Source: Anaerolineales bacterium (GTDB lineage Bacteria > Chloroflexota > Anaerolineae > Anaerolineales > Villigracilaceae). From it: 39,675 nt of DNA. Shown piece by piece: positions 7,817-16,775 of the stretch (position 1 is its first letter; every line of letters starts with the position of its first letter). A model generated the notes under the pieces. It worked only from the letters and a program-made list of their open reading frames with translations, ran no database searches and was not told the DNA's origin. Where the stretch lies: assembly GCA_016789025.1 (NCBI GenBank), contig JAEURC010000084.1, forward strand, positions 1 to 39,675. Reading direction: 5' to 3'. Position numbers and translations under genes: made by a program.

Positions 7817-8878
7817 TTAGATGATGATCCCGCCTCCGATCACCACGTCATTTTGATAGAAGACTACCGCCTGACCCGCTGTGATGTCGCGTTGCGGCGC
7901 GTCAAACGTGACTTGTGCCTGCCCCTCCTCCATCGGCTTGACCCACGCCTCAGCCTCCTTCGCGGTGTAGCGAATCTTCACCTCCGCGCGGAACGGCTCG
8001 CGTGGCGTTTCACCCGACACCCAATTGACATTGCGCGCGATCAACTCTTGTGAGCCGAGTTGTTCTTGTGTGCCTACGATTAATGTATTGCGTACTGCGT
8101 CCTTCGTAATGACATAAAGCGGAACAGGCGACGCGACTCCCAATCCTTTGCGTTGACCGATGGTGTAATTCGCAAGACCGTTGTGTGATCCAATCGCCGT
8201 TCCATCGCGCGTGACAATTTCTCCCGACTTCAGCATCTCCGCCGCGTTGCGTTGTAAGAAGTTGCGGTAATCTTCGCCTGCGAGAAAACACAGATCTTGC
8301 GAATCTTTTCGCGAGGCGGTTGGCAGTCCATGCTTTTCGGCGATCTGTCGAATCTCAGGCTTGGTGTATTCTCCAACAGGGAACAACGCGTGTTTCAACT
8401 TTTCTTGATCGAGAACATGCAACACGTACGATTGATCTTTATTTCGATCAACGGCTCGAAGCAACTCTGCCTTTCCACCTTCGGGTCTCTTCACTCTCGC
8501 ATAATGTCCCGTCGCCATGAAGTCCGCGCCGAGAGCAAGCGCGTGATCGAGCAAAAACGTCCAGCGGATCTTGCGATTGCAGATCAAGCAAGGATTCGGC
8601 GTCTCGCCGCGCGCATATCCTTCGAGGAAATATTCCACAACAGTTTCACGGAATACATCTTTCGCATCAATCACATAAAAGGGAATGTCGAGTTTCGCCG
8701 CCACGCGTCGCGCCTGTACCATCGAGTCGGGCGTGCAACAGCGATTCGAATCCTCTTTACCAGGCTCGCTCCACAAACGGAGCATCATGCCGATAACCTC
8801 ATAGCCCTGCTCTTTGAGCAAGGCGGCGGCAACGGAGGAGTCCACTCCTCCCGACATGGCGACGACGGCTTTAGTCAT
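7817..8878 (-). CDS. mnmA: tRNA-specific 2-thiouridylase
   Basis: A 353-residue enzyme that activates U34 of certain tRNAs with ATP and inserts sulfur to give 2-thiouridine. It shows the PP-loop SGGVDSS (9-15), the first catalytic cysteine in TPNPCLICN (Cys97) with NRKIRW, the second in DSQDLCFLAGEDY (Cys197), and the barrel domains with TIGQRKGLGV. Length is normal. It follows the cysteine desulfurase gene by 45 bases in the same direction, so sulfur donor and user are probably made together. No Shine-Dalgarno sequence is visible before the ATG. Confidence 0.96.
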   Translation of the reverse strand: MTKAVVAMSGGVDSSVAAALLKEQGYEVIGMMLRLWSEPGKEDSNRCCTPDSMVQARRVAAKLDIPFYVIDAKDVFRETVVEYFLEGYARGETPNPCLICNRKIRWTFLLDHALALGADFMATGHYARVKRPEGGKAELLRAVDRNKDQSYVLHVLDQEKLKHALFPVGEYTKPEIRQIAEKHGLPTASRKDSQDLCFLAGEDYRNFLQRNAAEMLKSGEIVTRDGTAIGSHNGLANYTIGQRKGLGVASPVPLYVITKDAVRNTLIVGTQEQLGSQELIARNVNWVSGETPREPFRAEVKIRYTAKEAEAWVKPMEEGQAQVTFDAPQRDITAGQAVVFYQNDVVIGGGIII

Positions 8879-8923
8879 AGATACTGGATAAACAAGTACA
8901 CAGGGAAACAGGTAAACACGAGA

Positions 8924-10072
8924 TCATTTTAGACGCCGAGCTTTTTCAACCAAGTTTGGCAAAGTGTTCAAAACAGATTCAACATGCTCAGGCAAAGTAT
9001 CTTTGCCAAGAGTCACACGCAGTGACCCTAGCCCCCACTCGCGCGACAAACCAATGGCGTTCATCACTTCGCTGGGTTCGGGGTTGCCTGTTTTGCAAGC
9101 AGAGCCAGAAGAGCAGGCAAACCCAGCCGCATCGAGTAGTGTGAGCAATAAGTTTCCATCTACATCTTTGAAGGCGAAACTTGCATGATGAGGTAAACGC
9201 GACTCCATATCACCAGTGAGTCGAGAATCGGGGATTGACTCAAGAACTGTGCCGATAATTTTGTCACGCAACGGCTGGACGTGCGCCACACGCTGTTCGC
9301 GCTCTTCCTCTGTTATTCTCAACGCTTCAGCAAAGCCGACAATGTAAGGCACGTTCTGAGTCCCTGCGCGGAGGTTGAACTCCTGCCCCCCACCCGTGAG
9401 ATGCGGAACGAGCGCCGTCCCCTTGCGGGCGTACAACGCACCAATCCCTTTTGGTCCATAAAACTTATGCGCTCCGAGCGACATCATGTCCACGCCGAGT
9501 TCGTTTACGTCAACGGGCAAATACGCGGCGGCTTGCACTGCGTCGGTGTGGAACAAAATATCATTTGCGCGGCAGATCTCCGCAATCTCTTTAATTAGAT
9601 TGATCGTGCCGATCTCGTTATTGGCATACATCACAGAGACAATCGCAGTGTCCCCGCAAATCGCTTTGGCGACGATCTCAGGCGTGACCATGCCGCGCTC
9701 ATCCACATCCAGCCATTCGATGAGGAAGCCATCATATTTTCCAAGATGCTCAAGCGTTTTTGTCACTGCGGGATGTTCGGCGCGCGAGGCGAGAATCCAT
9801 TTTGCGCCGGTCTTTTCGCGCATCGCGTATGCCGCGCCGCGAATTGCAAGATTATCAGACTCGGAGCCGCAGGATGTGAAAATAATTTCATCGGGCTTGC
9901 AATTCAAAACGCGCGCAACAGACTCGCGCGCAGAGTCAATCGCAGATTCGGCGATCTGTCCGAAGCGGTGAACAGATGAAGGGTTCCCGAAAGAAGCGTT
10001 GAAGAAAGGCGACATCGCATCCACTACGCGAGAATCCACAGGCGTTGTTGCAGAATAATCCAAGTAAATCAT
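8924..10072 (-). CDS. Cysteine desulfurase (NifS/IscS-like)
   Basis: A 382-residue PLP enzyme that takes sulfur from cysteine as a persulfide. It has the N-terminal YLDYSATTP, the PLP lysine Lys203 in SLGAHKFYGPKG, His100 in RAEHPAV and the short-loop catalytic Cys326 in SSGSAC followed by GNPEPSEV. The PSEVM ending resembles NifS-type enzymes more than E. coli IscS. Directly upstream of mnmA, so supply of sulfur for tRNA thiolation is the likely main role; Fe-S assembly is also possible as no iscU is in view. An extended -10 box ends 8 bases before the ATG. Confidence 0.95.
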   Translation of the reverse strand: MIYLDYSATTPVDSRVVDAMSPFFNASFGNPSSVHRFGQIAESAIDSARESVARVLNCKPDEIIFTSCGSESDNLAIRGAAYAMREKTGAKWILASRAEHPAVTKTLEHLGKYDGFLIEWLDVDERGMVTPEIVAKAICGDTAIVSVMYANNEIGTINLIKEIAEICRANDILFHTDAVQAAAYLPVDVNELGVDMMSLGAHKFYGPKGIGALYARKGTALVPHLTGGGQEFNLRAGTQNVPYIVGFAEALRITEEEREQRVAHVQPLRDKIIGTVLESIPDSRLTGDMESRLPHHASFAFKDVDGNLLLTLLDAAGFACSSGSACKTGNPEPSEVMNAIGLSREWGLGSLRVTLGKDTLPEHVESVLNTLPNLVEKARRLK

Positions 10073-10080
10073 CGCGGCAG

Positions 10081-10089
10081 ATTATAGCA
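10081..10089 (-). promoter_or_regulatory. Extended -10 promoter of the cysteine desulfurase gene (leaderless)
   Basis: The minus strand reads TGCTATAAT, a perfect extended -10, then 8 bases (CTGCCGCG) and the ATG at 10072. The transcript would start at or next to the start codon. Confidence 0.7.
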
Positions 10090-10177
10090 TGATGAGAATA
10101 GGAACTTCGTAGGGCAATCGTCCGTTATGCATTGGCAATTGCAAGTAAAATTGCGGCTCGTTGATAAAGGAGAACGA

Positions 10178-10930
10178 ATGAAACAAAAATTTTTGATCAT
10201 GGGGATTCTCACGCTGTTGATCGCATCGTGCGGAGGCGGTGAAGGAAATGCAACCGCGACTCCCACATTCAGCGCGGATGATATTCAGACCATCGCCGTG
10301 GAAACATTTTCTGCGGTTCTTACCCAGACCGCGCTTGCATCGCCTTCCGATACGCCCGTGCCCACGCTGACAGCCTCTGCCACCTTCGCGCCATTCGCAA
10401 CCAGCACAGACGGCGCGTTACCGTTCGCTACCGCAACAACAAGCGGAGGTGGAAACACATGTTACAGGATGACATTCGTCAGTGATGTGTCGATCCTCGA
10501 TAACACCGCGATGACGCCCGGACAAAATTTCACCAAGACATGGAAAGTGCTGAACTCAGGAACATGCAATTGGGACGCGGGATTCAAATTTGCCTTCGTG
10601 GGCGGCGAACAGATGAGCGGCGTTAACTTCACGCTTCCATCGGCGGTCGCCGCAAATGCGACGCTGGATGTTTCGGTCGCTATGATCGCGCCAACAAAAA
10701 CGGGGACGTTGCGCGGCAACTGGCGGATGCAAACCGCCGGCGGACAATTCTTCGGCGATGAGGTGTATGTGCAGATCGTTGTTGGAGGAAGCACGACGAC
10801 AGGCACAGCGGCGACTAGCACAGCAACAACAAACGCAGGATCGGCGGCTACTGCAACAGCAACTGCCACAATAACCCCTACCGCCACAGTTACAGCGGAT
10901 GGAACGACAAGCCTTCCGTCTTCTCCATAA
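10178..10930 (+). CDS. Lipoprotein with NBR1-like Ig domain
   Basis: A 250-residue secreted protein. The N-terminus has a lysine, a hydrophobic core (FLIMGILTLLIA) and a lipobox LIASC, so it should be lipidated at that cysteine and kept on the cell surface. A Thr/Pro/Ala-rich linker follows. Residues about 105-210 match the Ig-like domain first described in NBR1: SILDNTAMTPGQNFTKTWKV, LNSGTCNWD and GTLRGNWRMQ. The C-terminal about 40 residues are again Thr/Ala-rich. The start at 10178 has AAGGAG at the usual distance; the frame's first ATG at 10127 is not used. A strong terminator follows. Confidence 0.85.
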   Translation: MKQKFLIMGILTLLIASCGGGEGNATATPTFSADDIQTIAVETFSAVLTQTALASPSDTPVPTLTASATFAPFATSTDGALPFATATTSGGGNTCYRMTFVSDVSILDNTAMTPGQNFTKTWKVLNSGTCNWDAGFKFAFVGGEQMSGVNFTLPSAVAANATLDVSVAMIAPTKTGTLRGNWRMQTAGGQFFGDEVYVQIVVGGSTTTGTAATSTATTNAGSAATATATATITPTATVTADGTTSLPSSP

Positions 10931-10933
10931 GAT

Positions 10934-10969
10934 AAAAAACCCTTCGCCAAAAATGTCGAAGGGTTTTTT
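10934..10969. terminator. Bidirectional intrinsic terminator
   Basis: A 13-bp perfect stem AAAAAACCCTTCG / CGAAGGGTTTTTT with a 10-base loop and T runs on both strands. It serves the lipoprotein gene (plus) and, on the other strand, zwf, which ends at 11026. Confidence 0.9.
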
Positions 10970-11025
10970 ATCTCGCATTGCCGCTATGCAAAGCACAATC
11001 GGTACTTTGGGCGCAAGAAGCGCGA

Positions 11026-12444
11026 TCATCCACCTTTTATCGATCCAACCGCCGGGTTATACCAACCGCCGTCTTTAGCGATGAGGGCGTTTGCTTCCTT
11101 GGGTCCCCAACTTCCCCGTCGATACAGAAACGGACGGGGATGTTTGCTGAGGACCGGGTCAACGATCGTCCAAGCCGCTTCAGAGGCGTCTTCGCGGGTG
11201 AAGAGCGTGTGATCACCGGAGATTGCGTCTCCCAACAGCCGTTCGTACGGCGATTGTTCGCCCGGTTCTTCTTCAAGGACAAAGAGTTCTTTTTGATCGC
11301 CGATGAACTTCTTGCCTTTTTGCTTCACCCGCGCCGCCAGCCCAATGGAGGAGTGCGGGGCAAGTTGAAAGCGCAGGTAATTTGTCTGCCCGCTGACTGA
11401 GGGCGAATCGTCGAATAATTTTTGCGGGGGCGGCTTTAGCTCGACCATCACTTCGTTCACGGATCGCGCCAATTTTTTGCCCGAACGCAAATACCAAGGG
11501 ACTCCCTCCCAACGCCACGAGTCGATGAAGAGACGCAGGGCGCAGAAGGTTTCCACGTCTGAATTTTTCGCTACGCCCGGTTCATTCTGGTAACCGGTGT
11601 ACTGACCTCGCACCAGATCGGCAGAGGCGAGCGGGCGGATCGCGCGAAAGATCTTGACCTTTTCGGTTTGTATCGCGTCGGGGTCCTGGCGCGTTGGCGG
11701 CTCCAGTGCGAGAAGGGCGACGATCTGAAAGAGATGGTTTTGAATCACATCGCGCAGACAGCCGACGGTCTCGTAAAATGCGCCGCGCGTTTTCACCCCG
11801 AAGTCCTCCGCCAAGGTGATCTGCACGCTGGAAATATAATTTCGATTCCAAATCGGCTCGAGGAACGAATTGGCGAATCGGAAGTAGAGGATGTTCATGA
11901 TCGCTTCCTTGCCAAGGTAGTGATCAATGCGAAAGATCGCGCCTTCCGGGAAGACCGAATGGGCGACGCGGTTGAGTTCGCGCGCCGAGGCGAGGTCGCG
12001 CCCGAACGGTTTTTCGACGACGACGCGCGCGTCTTTGGCTAAGCCTGCAGCTCCCAATCCCTGAATCACTTTTTCAAAAAGGAACGGCGGGATGGCGAGG
12101 TAATGTGTCGGTCGCCTGGCGCCGCCCAGCGCTTTCTTTATGGCAGTAAACGTCTCGGGGTTGGCGTAGTCTCCGCTGACGTATCGGAGGAGCGAAAGAA
12201 GCTTGTGGAAGGATTTTTTATCGTCAATCCTGCCGCTGTGTTGTTGCAAACTGTCTTTTACGCGCGCGTGCAATTGCGCCAGATCCCATTTCTCGAGCGC
12301 GACGCCGACGACGGGAATTGTAAGCGCGCCGCGTTTGACTAGCGCGTACAACGCGGGGATGATCATCTTGTAAGCGAGATCGCCCGTGACGCCAAAGAGC
12401 GCCAGCGCGTCAGATCGGACGGTTTGTTTTTGGTTTATTGTCAT
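11026..12444 (-). CDS. zwf: Glucose-6-phosphate 1-dehydrogenase
   Basis: A 472-residue enzyme oxidising glucose 6-phosphate to 6-phosphogluconolactone with NADP (or NAD), the entry to the oxidative pentose phosphate pathway. Visible: the dinucleotide loop [12 protein letters not shown] (18-28; many homologues have G-A-S-G-D-L), EKPFGRDL (144-151) and the substrate motif RIDHYLGKE (172-180) with the catalytic histidine. Its start lies 11 bases after the stop of the molybdopterin fusion gene, so the two are likely co-transcribed. GAGGGA precedes the ATG. Confidence 0.95.
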   Translation of the reverse strand: MTINQKQTVRSDALALFGVTGDLAYKMIIPALYALVKRGALTIPVVGVALEKWDLAQLHARVKDSLQQHSGRIDDKKSFHKLLSLLRYVSGDYANPETFTAIKKALGGARRPTHYLAIPPFLFEKVIQGLGAAGLAKDARVVVEKPFGRDLASARELNRVAHSVFPEGAIFRIDHYLGKEAIMNILYFRFANSFLEPIWNRNYISSVQITLAEDFGVKTRGAFYETVGCLRDVIQNHLFQIVALLALEPPTRQDPDAIQTEKVKIFRAIRPLASADLVRGQYTGYQNEPGVAKNSDVETFCALRLFIDSWRWEGVPWYLRSGKKLARSVNEVMVELKPPPQKLFDDSPSVSGQTNYLRFQLAPHSSIGLAARVKQKGKKFIGDQKELFVLEEEPGEQSPYERLLGDAISGDHTLFTREDASEAAWTIVDPVLSKHPRPFLYRRGSWGPKEANALIAKDGGWYNPAVGSIKGG

Positions 12445-12455
12445 CGAGTCCCTCG

Positions 12456-14189
12456 TCAGATCGGCATTCGGTGTCCGTAATATTCATGGTCTTCATTATA
12501 GCCGCCATGTCCCGCGCCGAGATGTTTGAAATCGGGGACGAACTCAATGGCGCGAATCCATTTGACCATCTTGAAGCCGAGTTGATTTTCACAGCGCAGT
12601 CGCAGCGGCGCCCCGTGCAGGAAATTAAGCGGTTCGCCGTTCATCTCATACGCGAGGATCGTTAATTGATGACGCATGTTCCGCATGGAATGGACATCGT
12701 AGTAGATGCCGCCGTCCGCTCCCTCGGCGAACGAGTAAAAGACCATATACCGCGCCTCGGGTTTCGGCTTGACGAGCTTGATGATGTCGCGCACCGGAAC
12801 GCCTCCCCATTTTGCTACGCCCGACCAGCCTTGAATGCAGAAATGCTTGGTGATCTGATCCTGTTTTGGCATTGCCTTGAGCGCCGCATACGAAATCTCT
12901 TGCGGATTCTCAACCAGCCCGCCGATGGTTATCTTGTAGTCTGTAAAATTGCCCTCCTTGAGTCGGTTGTATTCGTCAGACGTTGGGAGCGTCCCATTGA
13001 CCCAAAAATACGGCGAAATATCTTTTTCGGTATATTGAGTCTTCGGGTCCCAAAGTTCAGCCCACGACTTGACATATCCCACCATCGTCTCGCCGACTCG
13101 CTGCACCCCGCGCGCGTATTTGAGCGTGAGCGGCGACACCATCAGCCAGATGCCGATCAGGATGATCATGACGGGAATGTAGATCAACAGCCCATTCCAC
13201 GACGCGTTGTTTACGCCTGCGAACATATAGTTCAGATTTTTACGCAGACCGGTGATAAACACGAGCGTGGTGTGAACGAAGATGAAAAAGAGAAACCAAT
13301 TCAACACGATGAAATGAATCGTCCGCGCAAGTTGACGGTTCATGAATTTGGAAAAGGCGCCCAATTTGTTCGAGAACGCGGGTCCCTGCATCACGCCGGT
13401 GATGAACGCCAGAGGCGCGGCGATGAAGATGGTGACGAAATACGTCAATTGTTGCAAGCCGTTGTATACCGTCCAGGTATGTTCAACGGGAAAATTGAGC
13501 GACAGATATTGAATCAACGTGGAGAGCGCGTTCGGAAAAACATCCCAACTGGTTGGAATGATTCTTTGCCACTGATCGGTTGAGAATAGCAAGACGTAAT
13601 AGAGCGTCCCGTTGAGAACCCACAACAGATCGAAGGTGAAATGCCACCAACGCGCCAGCCCGACCGAGTGGCGAACGCCAGGAATGCCGAGCCAGCCGGG
13701 GATCGTCGCCGAATCGTCTTTCGAGGTCCAGAGACGGTCTGTTGGCACATCATGCTGAAAGCGGAACCATTCCTTGCCCGGCGTGCAGTCCCTTTGCAAA
13801 AACAGGCGCGGAAAATCCGCGAGGATTTGAATACCGGCGCGGATGATGAACATCATAAAGAACGCGTTGAATACATGTTGCGCTCTCAGCCACAGCGGGA
13901 AGCCCGACGTGACCGAAATGGGCGTTGCGTCGCCGGGGTAGCGCAGGATGAACGCTTGCACGGCGGGAATCTCGCGCAACGCTTGCGCGATGGCGACCGC
14001 GAAGAGCGCCGCCACAAACGCGATCGGGATCGCCCACCAGATACTGATCCAGCGCTTGCCGATGCGGATCTGCGGCGCGACGCCCACGCGATACGGCATC
14101 CAATGATCCAGCCTGACGCTATCTTCCGCGCCGCTTAAATTCGGTTCGATAGCGGATTGTATTGCTTGACTTGCTTGTGTGCGATTCAT
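12456..14189 (-). CDS. Fusion: di-haem cytochrome b561-like membrane domain + sulfite-oxidase-type molybdopterin domain
   Basis: A 577-residue fusion. Residues about 45-360 carry five to six membrane spans with four histidines placed as for two bis-His haems: His105, His183, His292 and His306. Residues about 395-577 are a sulfite-oxidase/MsrP-type molybdopterin domain, with Cys451 in [10 protein letters not shown] as the molybdenum ligand, [22 protein letters not shown] and [15 protein letters not shown]. The design resembles MsrP-MsrQ joined in one chain, but the membrane part looks like b561 and not MsrQ. No Tat signal is visible and the substrate is unknown. The likely job is electron exchange between the membrane quinone pool and a small substrate. 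It is followed at once by zwf. Confidence 0.88.
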   Translation of the reverse strand: MNRTQASQAIQSAIEPNLSGAEDSVRLDHWMPYRVGVAPQIRIGKRWISIWWAIPIAFVAALFAVAIAQALREIPAVQAFILRYPGDATPISVTSGFPLWLRAQHVFNAFFMMFIIRAGIQILADFPRLFLQRDCTPGKEWFRFQHDVPTDRLWTSKDDSATIPGWLGIPGVRHSVGLARWWHFTFDLLWVLNGTLYYVLLFSTDQWQRIIPTSWDVFPNALSTLIQYLSLNFPVEHTWTVYNGLQQLTYFVTIFIAAPLAFITGVMQGPAFSNKLGAFSKFMNRQLARTIHFIVLNWFLFFIFVHTTLVFITGLRKNLNYMFAGVNNASWNGLLIYIPVMIILIGIWLMVSPLTLKYARGVQRVGETMVGYVKSWAELWDPKTQYTEKDISPYFWVNGTLPTSDEYNRLKEGNFTDYKITIGGLVENPQEISYAALKAMPKQDQITKHFCIQGWSGVAKWGGVPVRDIIKLVKPKPEARYMVFYSFAEGADGGIYYDVHSMRNMRHQLTILAYEMNGEPLNFLHGAPLRLRCENQLGFKMVKWIRAIEFVPDFKHLGAGHGGYNEDHEYYGHRMPI

Positions 14190-14243
14190 TTTATATTCCT
14201 ATCTCGATGGATGCCCCCGCTTCTTTCTCCGACGGGCGACTCG

Positions 14244-14868
14244 TCAGCGCGTCAGCGACAGCCCGAACGCTTCCATCGCTTTCTGTGTGGCGTTGTACTC
14301 TTTGTGGACGATGCCGCGAATCCCAAGCCCCTCGGCGACTTCGACGAATAATGAACGGTCGTCAATGTAGAGTACCTGCTTTGGGCTGGCTTGCGCAATA
14401 TCTAACGCCATGCGGTAGATGTCGGCGTCCGGCTTGCGGAAATGGACAAAGGAGGAGGACACGAAGAAACCTATGAACGTGTTTAACTGAAATTGACGTA
14501 CACGATAGGCGTTGGCTCGCGCCCTTCGTTGCCGACGACGGTGATACGAAGGTTGTGCCGCTTTTTGAGTCCCTTCATCAATTCGATCATCTCTGGAAAC
14601 GGCTGTGACTGGGCGTACATGAATTCTTTGAACTCCTCCCGCGAGAAGGAACGCTTTTCGTAAAAACCACCCGGTTCAAATATGCATCGAGGCTGAGTTT
14701 GCCTTCCTCGTAGGTGTCGTAGGTCAGGTGATGACGTTCGTCTACTTCGTCATAGTCCAAGCCGAATTTATCCGCCGCGCGGACTCGCGCTTTGCGGTCC
14801 CAGCCGTTTGTCAGCAGAACGCCGCCGATGTCTAGAAATAAAGTTGTGATGCCCAAAGATAGAGTCAT
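14244..14868 (-). pseudogene. HAD family hydrolase broken by two single-base deletions
   Basis: Three frames must be joined to read one HAD hydrolase. The first piece (from ATG 14868) has FLDIGGVLL with motif I (usually DxDGxL; here DIGGV), then KFGLDYDEVDERHHLTYD and LSLDAYLNRVVF. At the A5 run 14662-14666 (T5 on the coding strand) one base is missing; the shifted frame continues YEKRSFSREEFKEFMYAQ and ITVVGNEGRE. A second base is missing near 14514-14518; the third frame runs AYRVRQFQLNTFIGFFVSSS, FVHFRKPDADIYRMALD (motif III Lys) and VLYIDDRSLFVEVAEGLG (motif IV). Either a true pseudogene or indel errors of assembly. Confidence 0.75.
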
Positions 14869-14912
14869 ACTCGCCCCCGCCCGCATTCTCGCGTAGCTTT
14901 TTCTGCCATCAT
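14865..14912 (-). CDS. 15-codon leader ORF overlapping the HAD start
   Basis: The minus strand has AGGAGG (plus positions 14922-14927), 9 bases, then ATGATG and 15 codons (MMAEKATRECGRGRV) ending in TGA. This stop overlaps the HAD start codon in an ATGA arrangement, as expected for translational coupling. A TATACT box lies just before the ribosome site. It may be a real leader peptide, or the edge left by a deletion of a larger gene. Confidence 0.35.
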   Translation of the reverse strand: MMAEKATRECGRGRV

Positions 14913-14932
14913 TATTTCTTGCCTCCTAAAAA

Positions 14933-14938
14933 AGTATA
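14933..14938 (-). promoter_or_regulatory. -10 box upstream of the HAD leader
   Basis: TATACT on the minus strand, six bases before AGGAGG. The implied 5' leader is about 14 bases. A -35 is poor (TTTCCAG region). Confidence 0.45.
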
Positions 14939-15064
14939 CACCCGATAACAGTCGGCTGGAAATCTTCATCTTACGTTCTTCCATGAACGACATCACAGGG
15001 TTGGAAACGCGCTTCTTACCTTGACGGGTGGCGATGATGCTTGCGCAAGAGGTCCAGCAACTAA

Positions 15065-15096
15065 AAATCCCTTCGCCGTTTTGGACGAAGGGATTT
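15065..15096 (-). terminator. Intrinsic terminator of the DUF4404 gene
   Basis: An 11-bp stem AAATCCCTTCG / CGAAGGGATTT with a 10-base loop, followed on the minus strand by two more T then AG. It is nearly the same hairpin as the one at 10934-10969. Confidence 0.75.
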
Positions 15097-15106
15097 CTAT
15101 ATCAAA

Positions 15107-15373
15107 TCATATTCCCGCATTGCTGAGCGTAGTCAGCAAATTGGATAATGCGGAAGCCATCTCCGGATGTGTCCGCTCGAAGTAAGTCACCGTTTCTTGC
15201 ATCCGCCCGAGAAGCGAGTCGTCAGCGTCGGCGTCTTCGGAGCGTTCGAGAAGCTCCTTAATATCTTCGTTGAGCGCGCGCAAAAGTTCGCGTCCTTTTT
15301 CATCCACAGCTTCGGTCGCGTCGAGCGCGGTATGCAATTCTTCGAGAAGTTTGGTGAGTTTCTTTTCTGCCAT
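15107..15373 (-). CDS. DUF4404 family protein
   Basis: An 88-residue, wholly helical, acidic protein. The pattern KLLEELHTALD, LLRALNEDIKELLE, VTYFERTHPEMASAL, then a closing LSNAGI fits DUF4404, a short bacterial family without known function. AAGGGA precedes the ATG. It is followed by its own terminator and preceded by another small helical protein in the same direction. Confidence 0.7.
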   Translation of the reverse strand: MAEKKLTKLLEELHTALDATEAVDEKGRELLRALNEDIKELLERSEDADADDSLLGRMQETVTYFERTHPEMASALSNLLTTLSNAGI

Positions 15374-15431
15374 GGTGTATCCCTTCGAACCAAAATATTG
15401 ACGACTACGGTATTGTACGCCTCGTTCACGT

Positions 15432-15692
15432 TCAATACAAGATGTCGCGGCTTGCCTGCTCGATCTCTTCGTAAATCTTTTTTACTTCCTCCTTCATCTC
15501 AACAGAGACTCCGGCGGTTTGAGGAATGAACTTCACCATGTCCTTCGCCTGACGAAACAGATCTTTGACCTCCGCGATGTAAGTGAAATCCGATTTGCCG
15601 AGCCCGGTCGAAGGAACGGGCAAATCTCGCGCTTGTTGAATCAGCTGGCGGGCGCGGAGGAGGCGTTCTGTCGCGGGGATGAGTTTGGGCAT
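15432..15692 (-). CDS. Hypothetical helical protein (86 aa)
   Basis: I do not recognise a family. The protein starts MPKLIPATERLLRARQLIQQ, carries a Gly/Pro break (PVPSTGLGKSDF), then a second helical half with EVKDLFRQAKDMVKFIPQ and VKKIYEEIEQASRDILY. The start at 15692 is preferred because GAGGA lies before it; an in-frame ATG at 15749 would add 19 unlike residues. It neighbours the DUF4404 gene in the same direction, so the two may be co-transcribed. Confidence 0.65.
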   Translation of the reverse strand: MPKLIPATERLLRARQLIQQARDLPVPSTGLGKSDFTYIAEVKDLFRQAKDMVKFIPQTAGVSVEMKEEVKKIYEEIEQASRDILY

Positions 15693-15761
15693 GGTCGGGG
15701 ATCCTCTTAAGTTCGAAGGTCGAAGCCTATCCAAATTATAAAGTTTCATGGACGATAAGAA

Positions 15762-15789
15762 CAGCCTCTCATTGCAACTTGAGAGGCTG
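15762..15789 (-). terminator. Hairpin downstream of the SDR gene
   Basis: CAGCCTCTCA and TGAGAGGCTG form a 10-bp stem with an 8-base loop just after the SDR stop. The following minus-strand bases TTCTTAT make a weak T tract. Confidence 0.6.
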
Positions 15790-15816
15790 TCGAATTCAGT
15801 GTGCGGGATCGAATGG

Positions 15817-16623
15817 TTAGGCTGGCAACAGCGATTTCATCTGCTTGTAGATGAAGCCTGCCGCGCCTTTCGGATTCAAGCGATAGATGAAGTCCATGAA
15901 CCTGGCATCGGAACCGACCAGCACGCTGTAGCGATCCTGCTCGATGGCAGAGACGATGATCTCAGCGGCTTTGTCGGCGGGCAACGATTTGATAGAAGAA
16001 CTCTTAGCGTCTTTGGGGGCAGAAATCGAAACACCCGAGTTGGTGGTAATGTTCGTGGCTATTGCGCCTGGGTAGACCAACGTCACTTTGACATTTGTGT
16101 TCAAGAGTTCGGCATACAAGCCCTCGGTCAAGAGTTTGACCGCCGCCTTACTCGCGCCGTAAACGGTTTGCCCGGGCACGGGGAGGAAGCCGCCCATGCT
16201 GGACACATTCGCTACATGCGCGACCGGGCGCTTAAGCAAATGAGGGAGGAATGCTTTCGTCATATATAACACGCCGTACAGATTCACATTCAACACACGT
16301 TCGATAGCATCGAATTTCAGGTCGTTCAAGCGAACGAAAGGCTGAATGATGCCAGCGTTATTGATGATGCCGTCCACTGTGCCGAAGCGGGCGATCACTT
16401 TGTCGGGAAACGCATCGACTGCACTCTTGTCAGTGACGTTCAAAACGAATGTAGCCAGTTTATCTTTTTTATCACCGGCGAGGCTGGCAGTTTCTTGCAA
16501 CGTGGTCTCGTTCATATCCACAGCCGCCACGCTTGCGCCTTTGGAGAGCAGGTTCAGGGCGATCTCGCGCCCCATGCCGCTCCCCGCCCCAGTCACAACG
16601 ATTACTTTGTTTTGTACCTTCAT
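15817..16623 (-). CDS. SDR family NAD(P)-dependent oxidoreductase
   Basis: A 268-residue classical short-chain dehydrogenase. Cofactor loop TGAGSGMG (11-18), Asp36 after the second strand (AVDMNE), which favours NAD over NADP, NNAG (88-91), catalytic Ser142, Tyr155 and Lys159 (YGASK). The stretch from residue about 190 (LVYPGAIATNITTNSG) and the extended tail resemble uncharacterised steroid/ketoreductase-like SDRs. Substrate unknown. AAGGAG before the ATG at 16623 fixes the start. It stands apart from fabG and is clearly a different subgroup. Confidence 0.88.
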   Translation of the reverse strand: MKVQNKVIVVTGAGSGMGREIALNLLSKGASVAAVDMNETTLQETASLAGDKKDKLATFVLNVTDKSAVDAFPDKVIARFGTVDGIINNAGIIQPFVRLNDLKFDAIERVLNVNLYGVLYMTKAFLPHLLKRPVAHVANVSSMGGFLPVPGQTVYGASKAAVKLLTEGLYAELLNTNVKVTLVYPGAIATNITTNSGVSISAPKDAKSSSIKSLPADKAAEIIVSAIEQDRYSVLVGSDARFMDFIYRLNPKGAAGFIYKQMKSLLPA

Positions 16624-16715
16624 GATGTTTACTCCTTAACTTTGATGACGAGATCGCATCTCGAGTTTTGATTCAAGTTCCTAAAGTTAGGATACCATGT
16701 CTTGCACTTGTGTTT

Positions 16716-16742
16716 AGTGACTTTTATCCTGTGAAAGTCACT
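16716..16742. promoter_or_regulatory. Inverted repeat upstream of the CAP/LysM gene
   Basis: AGTGACTTT and AAAGTCACT form a 9-bp perfect dyad with a 9-base spacer, 34 bases before the ATG. Its position suits an operator or a leader hairpin. The half-site AGTGAC is shared with the palindromes at 20.8 and 30.9 kb. Confidence 0.4.
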
Positions 16743-16775
16743 TATTTTTATCTTATTTGGGAAATACAGGTACAA

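Noticed and set aside
12666..13583. A 305-codon plus-strand frame.
   Set aside because: It is the antisense shadow of the clearly real molybdopterin fusion gene. The same holds for the long plus frames at 4332-5258 and 21667-22584.
14887..15064. A possible gene remnant between the HAD leader and the DUF4404 terminator.
   Set aside because: Short frames on both strands have stops and no recognisable motif, so I report nothing beyond the -10 box and leader.
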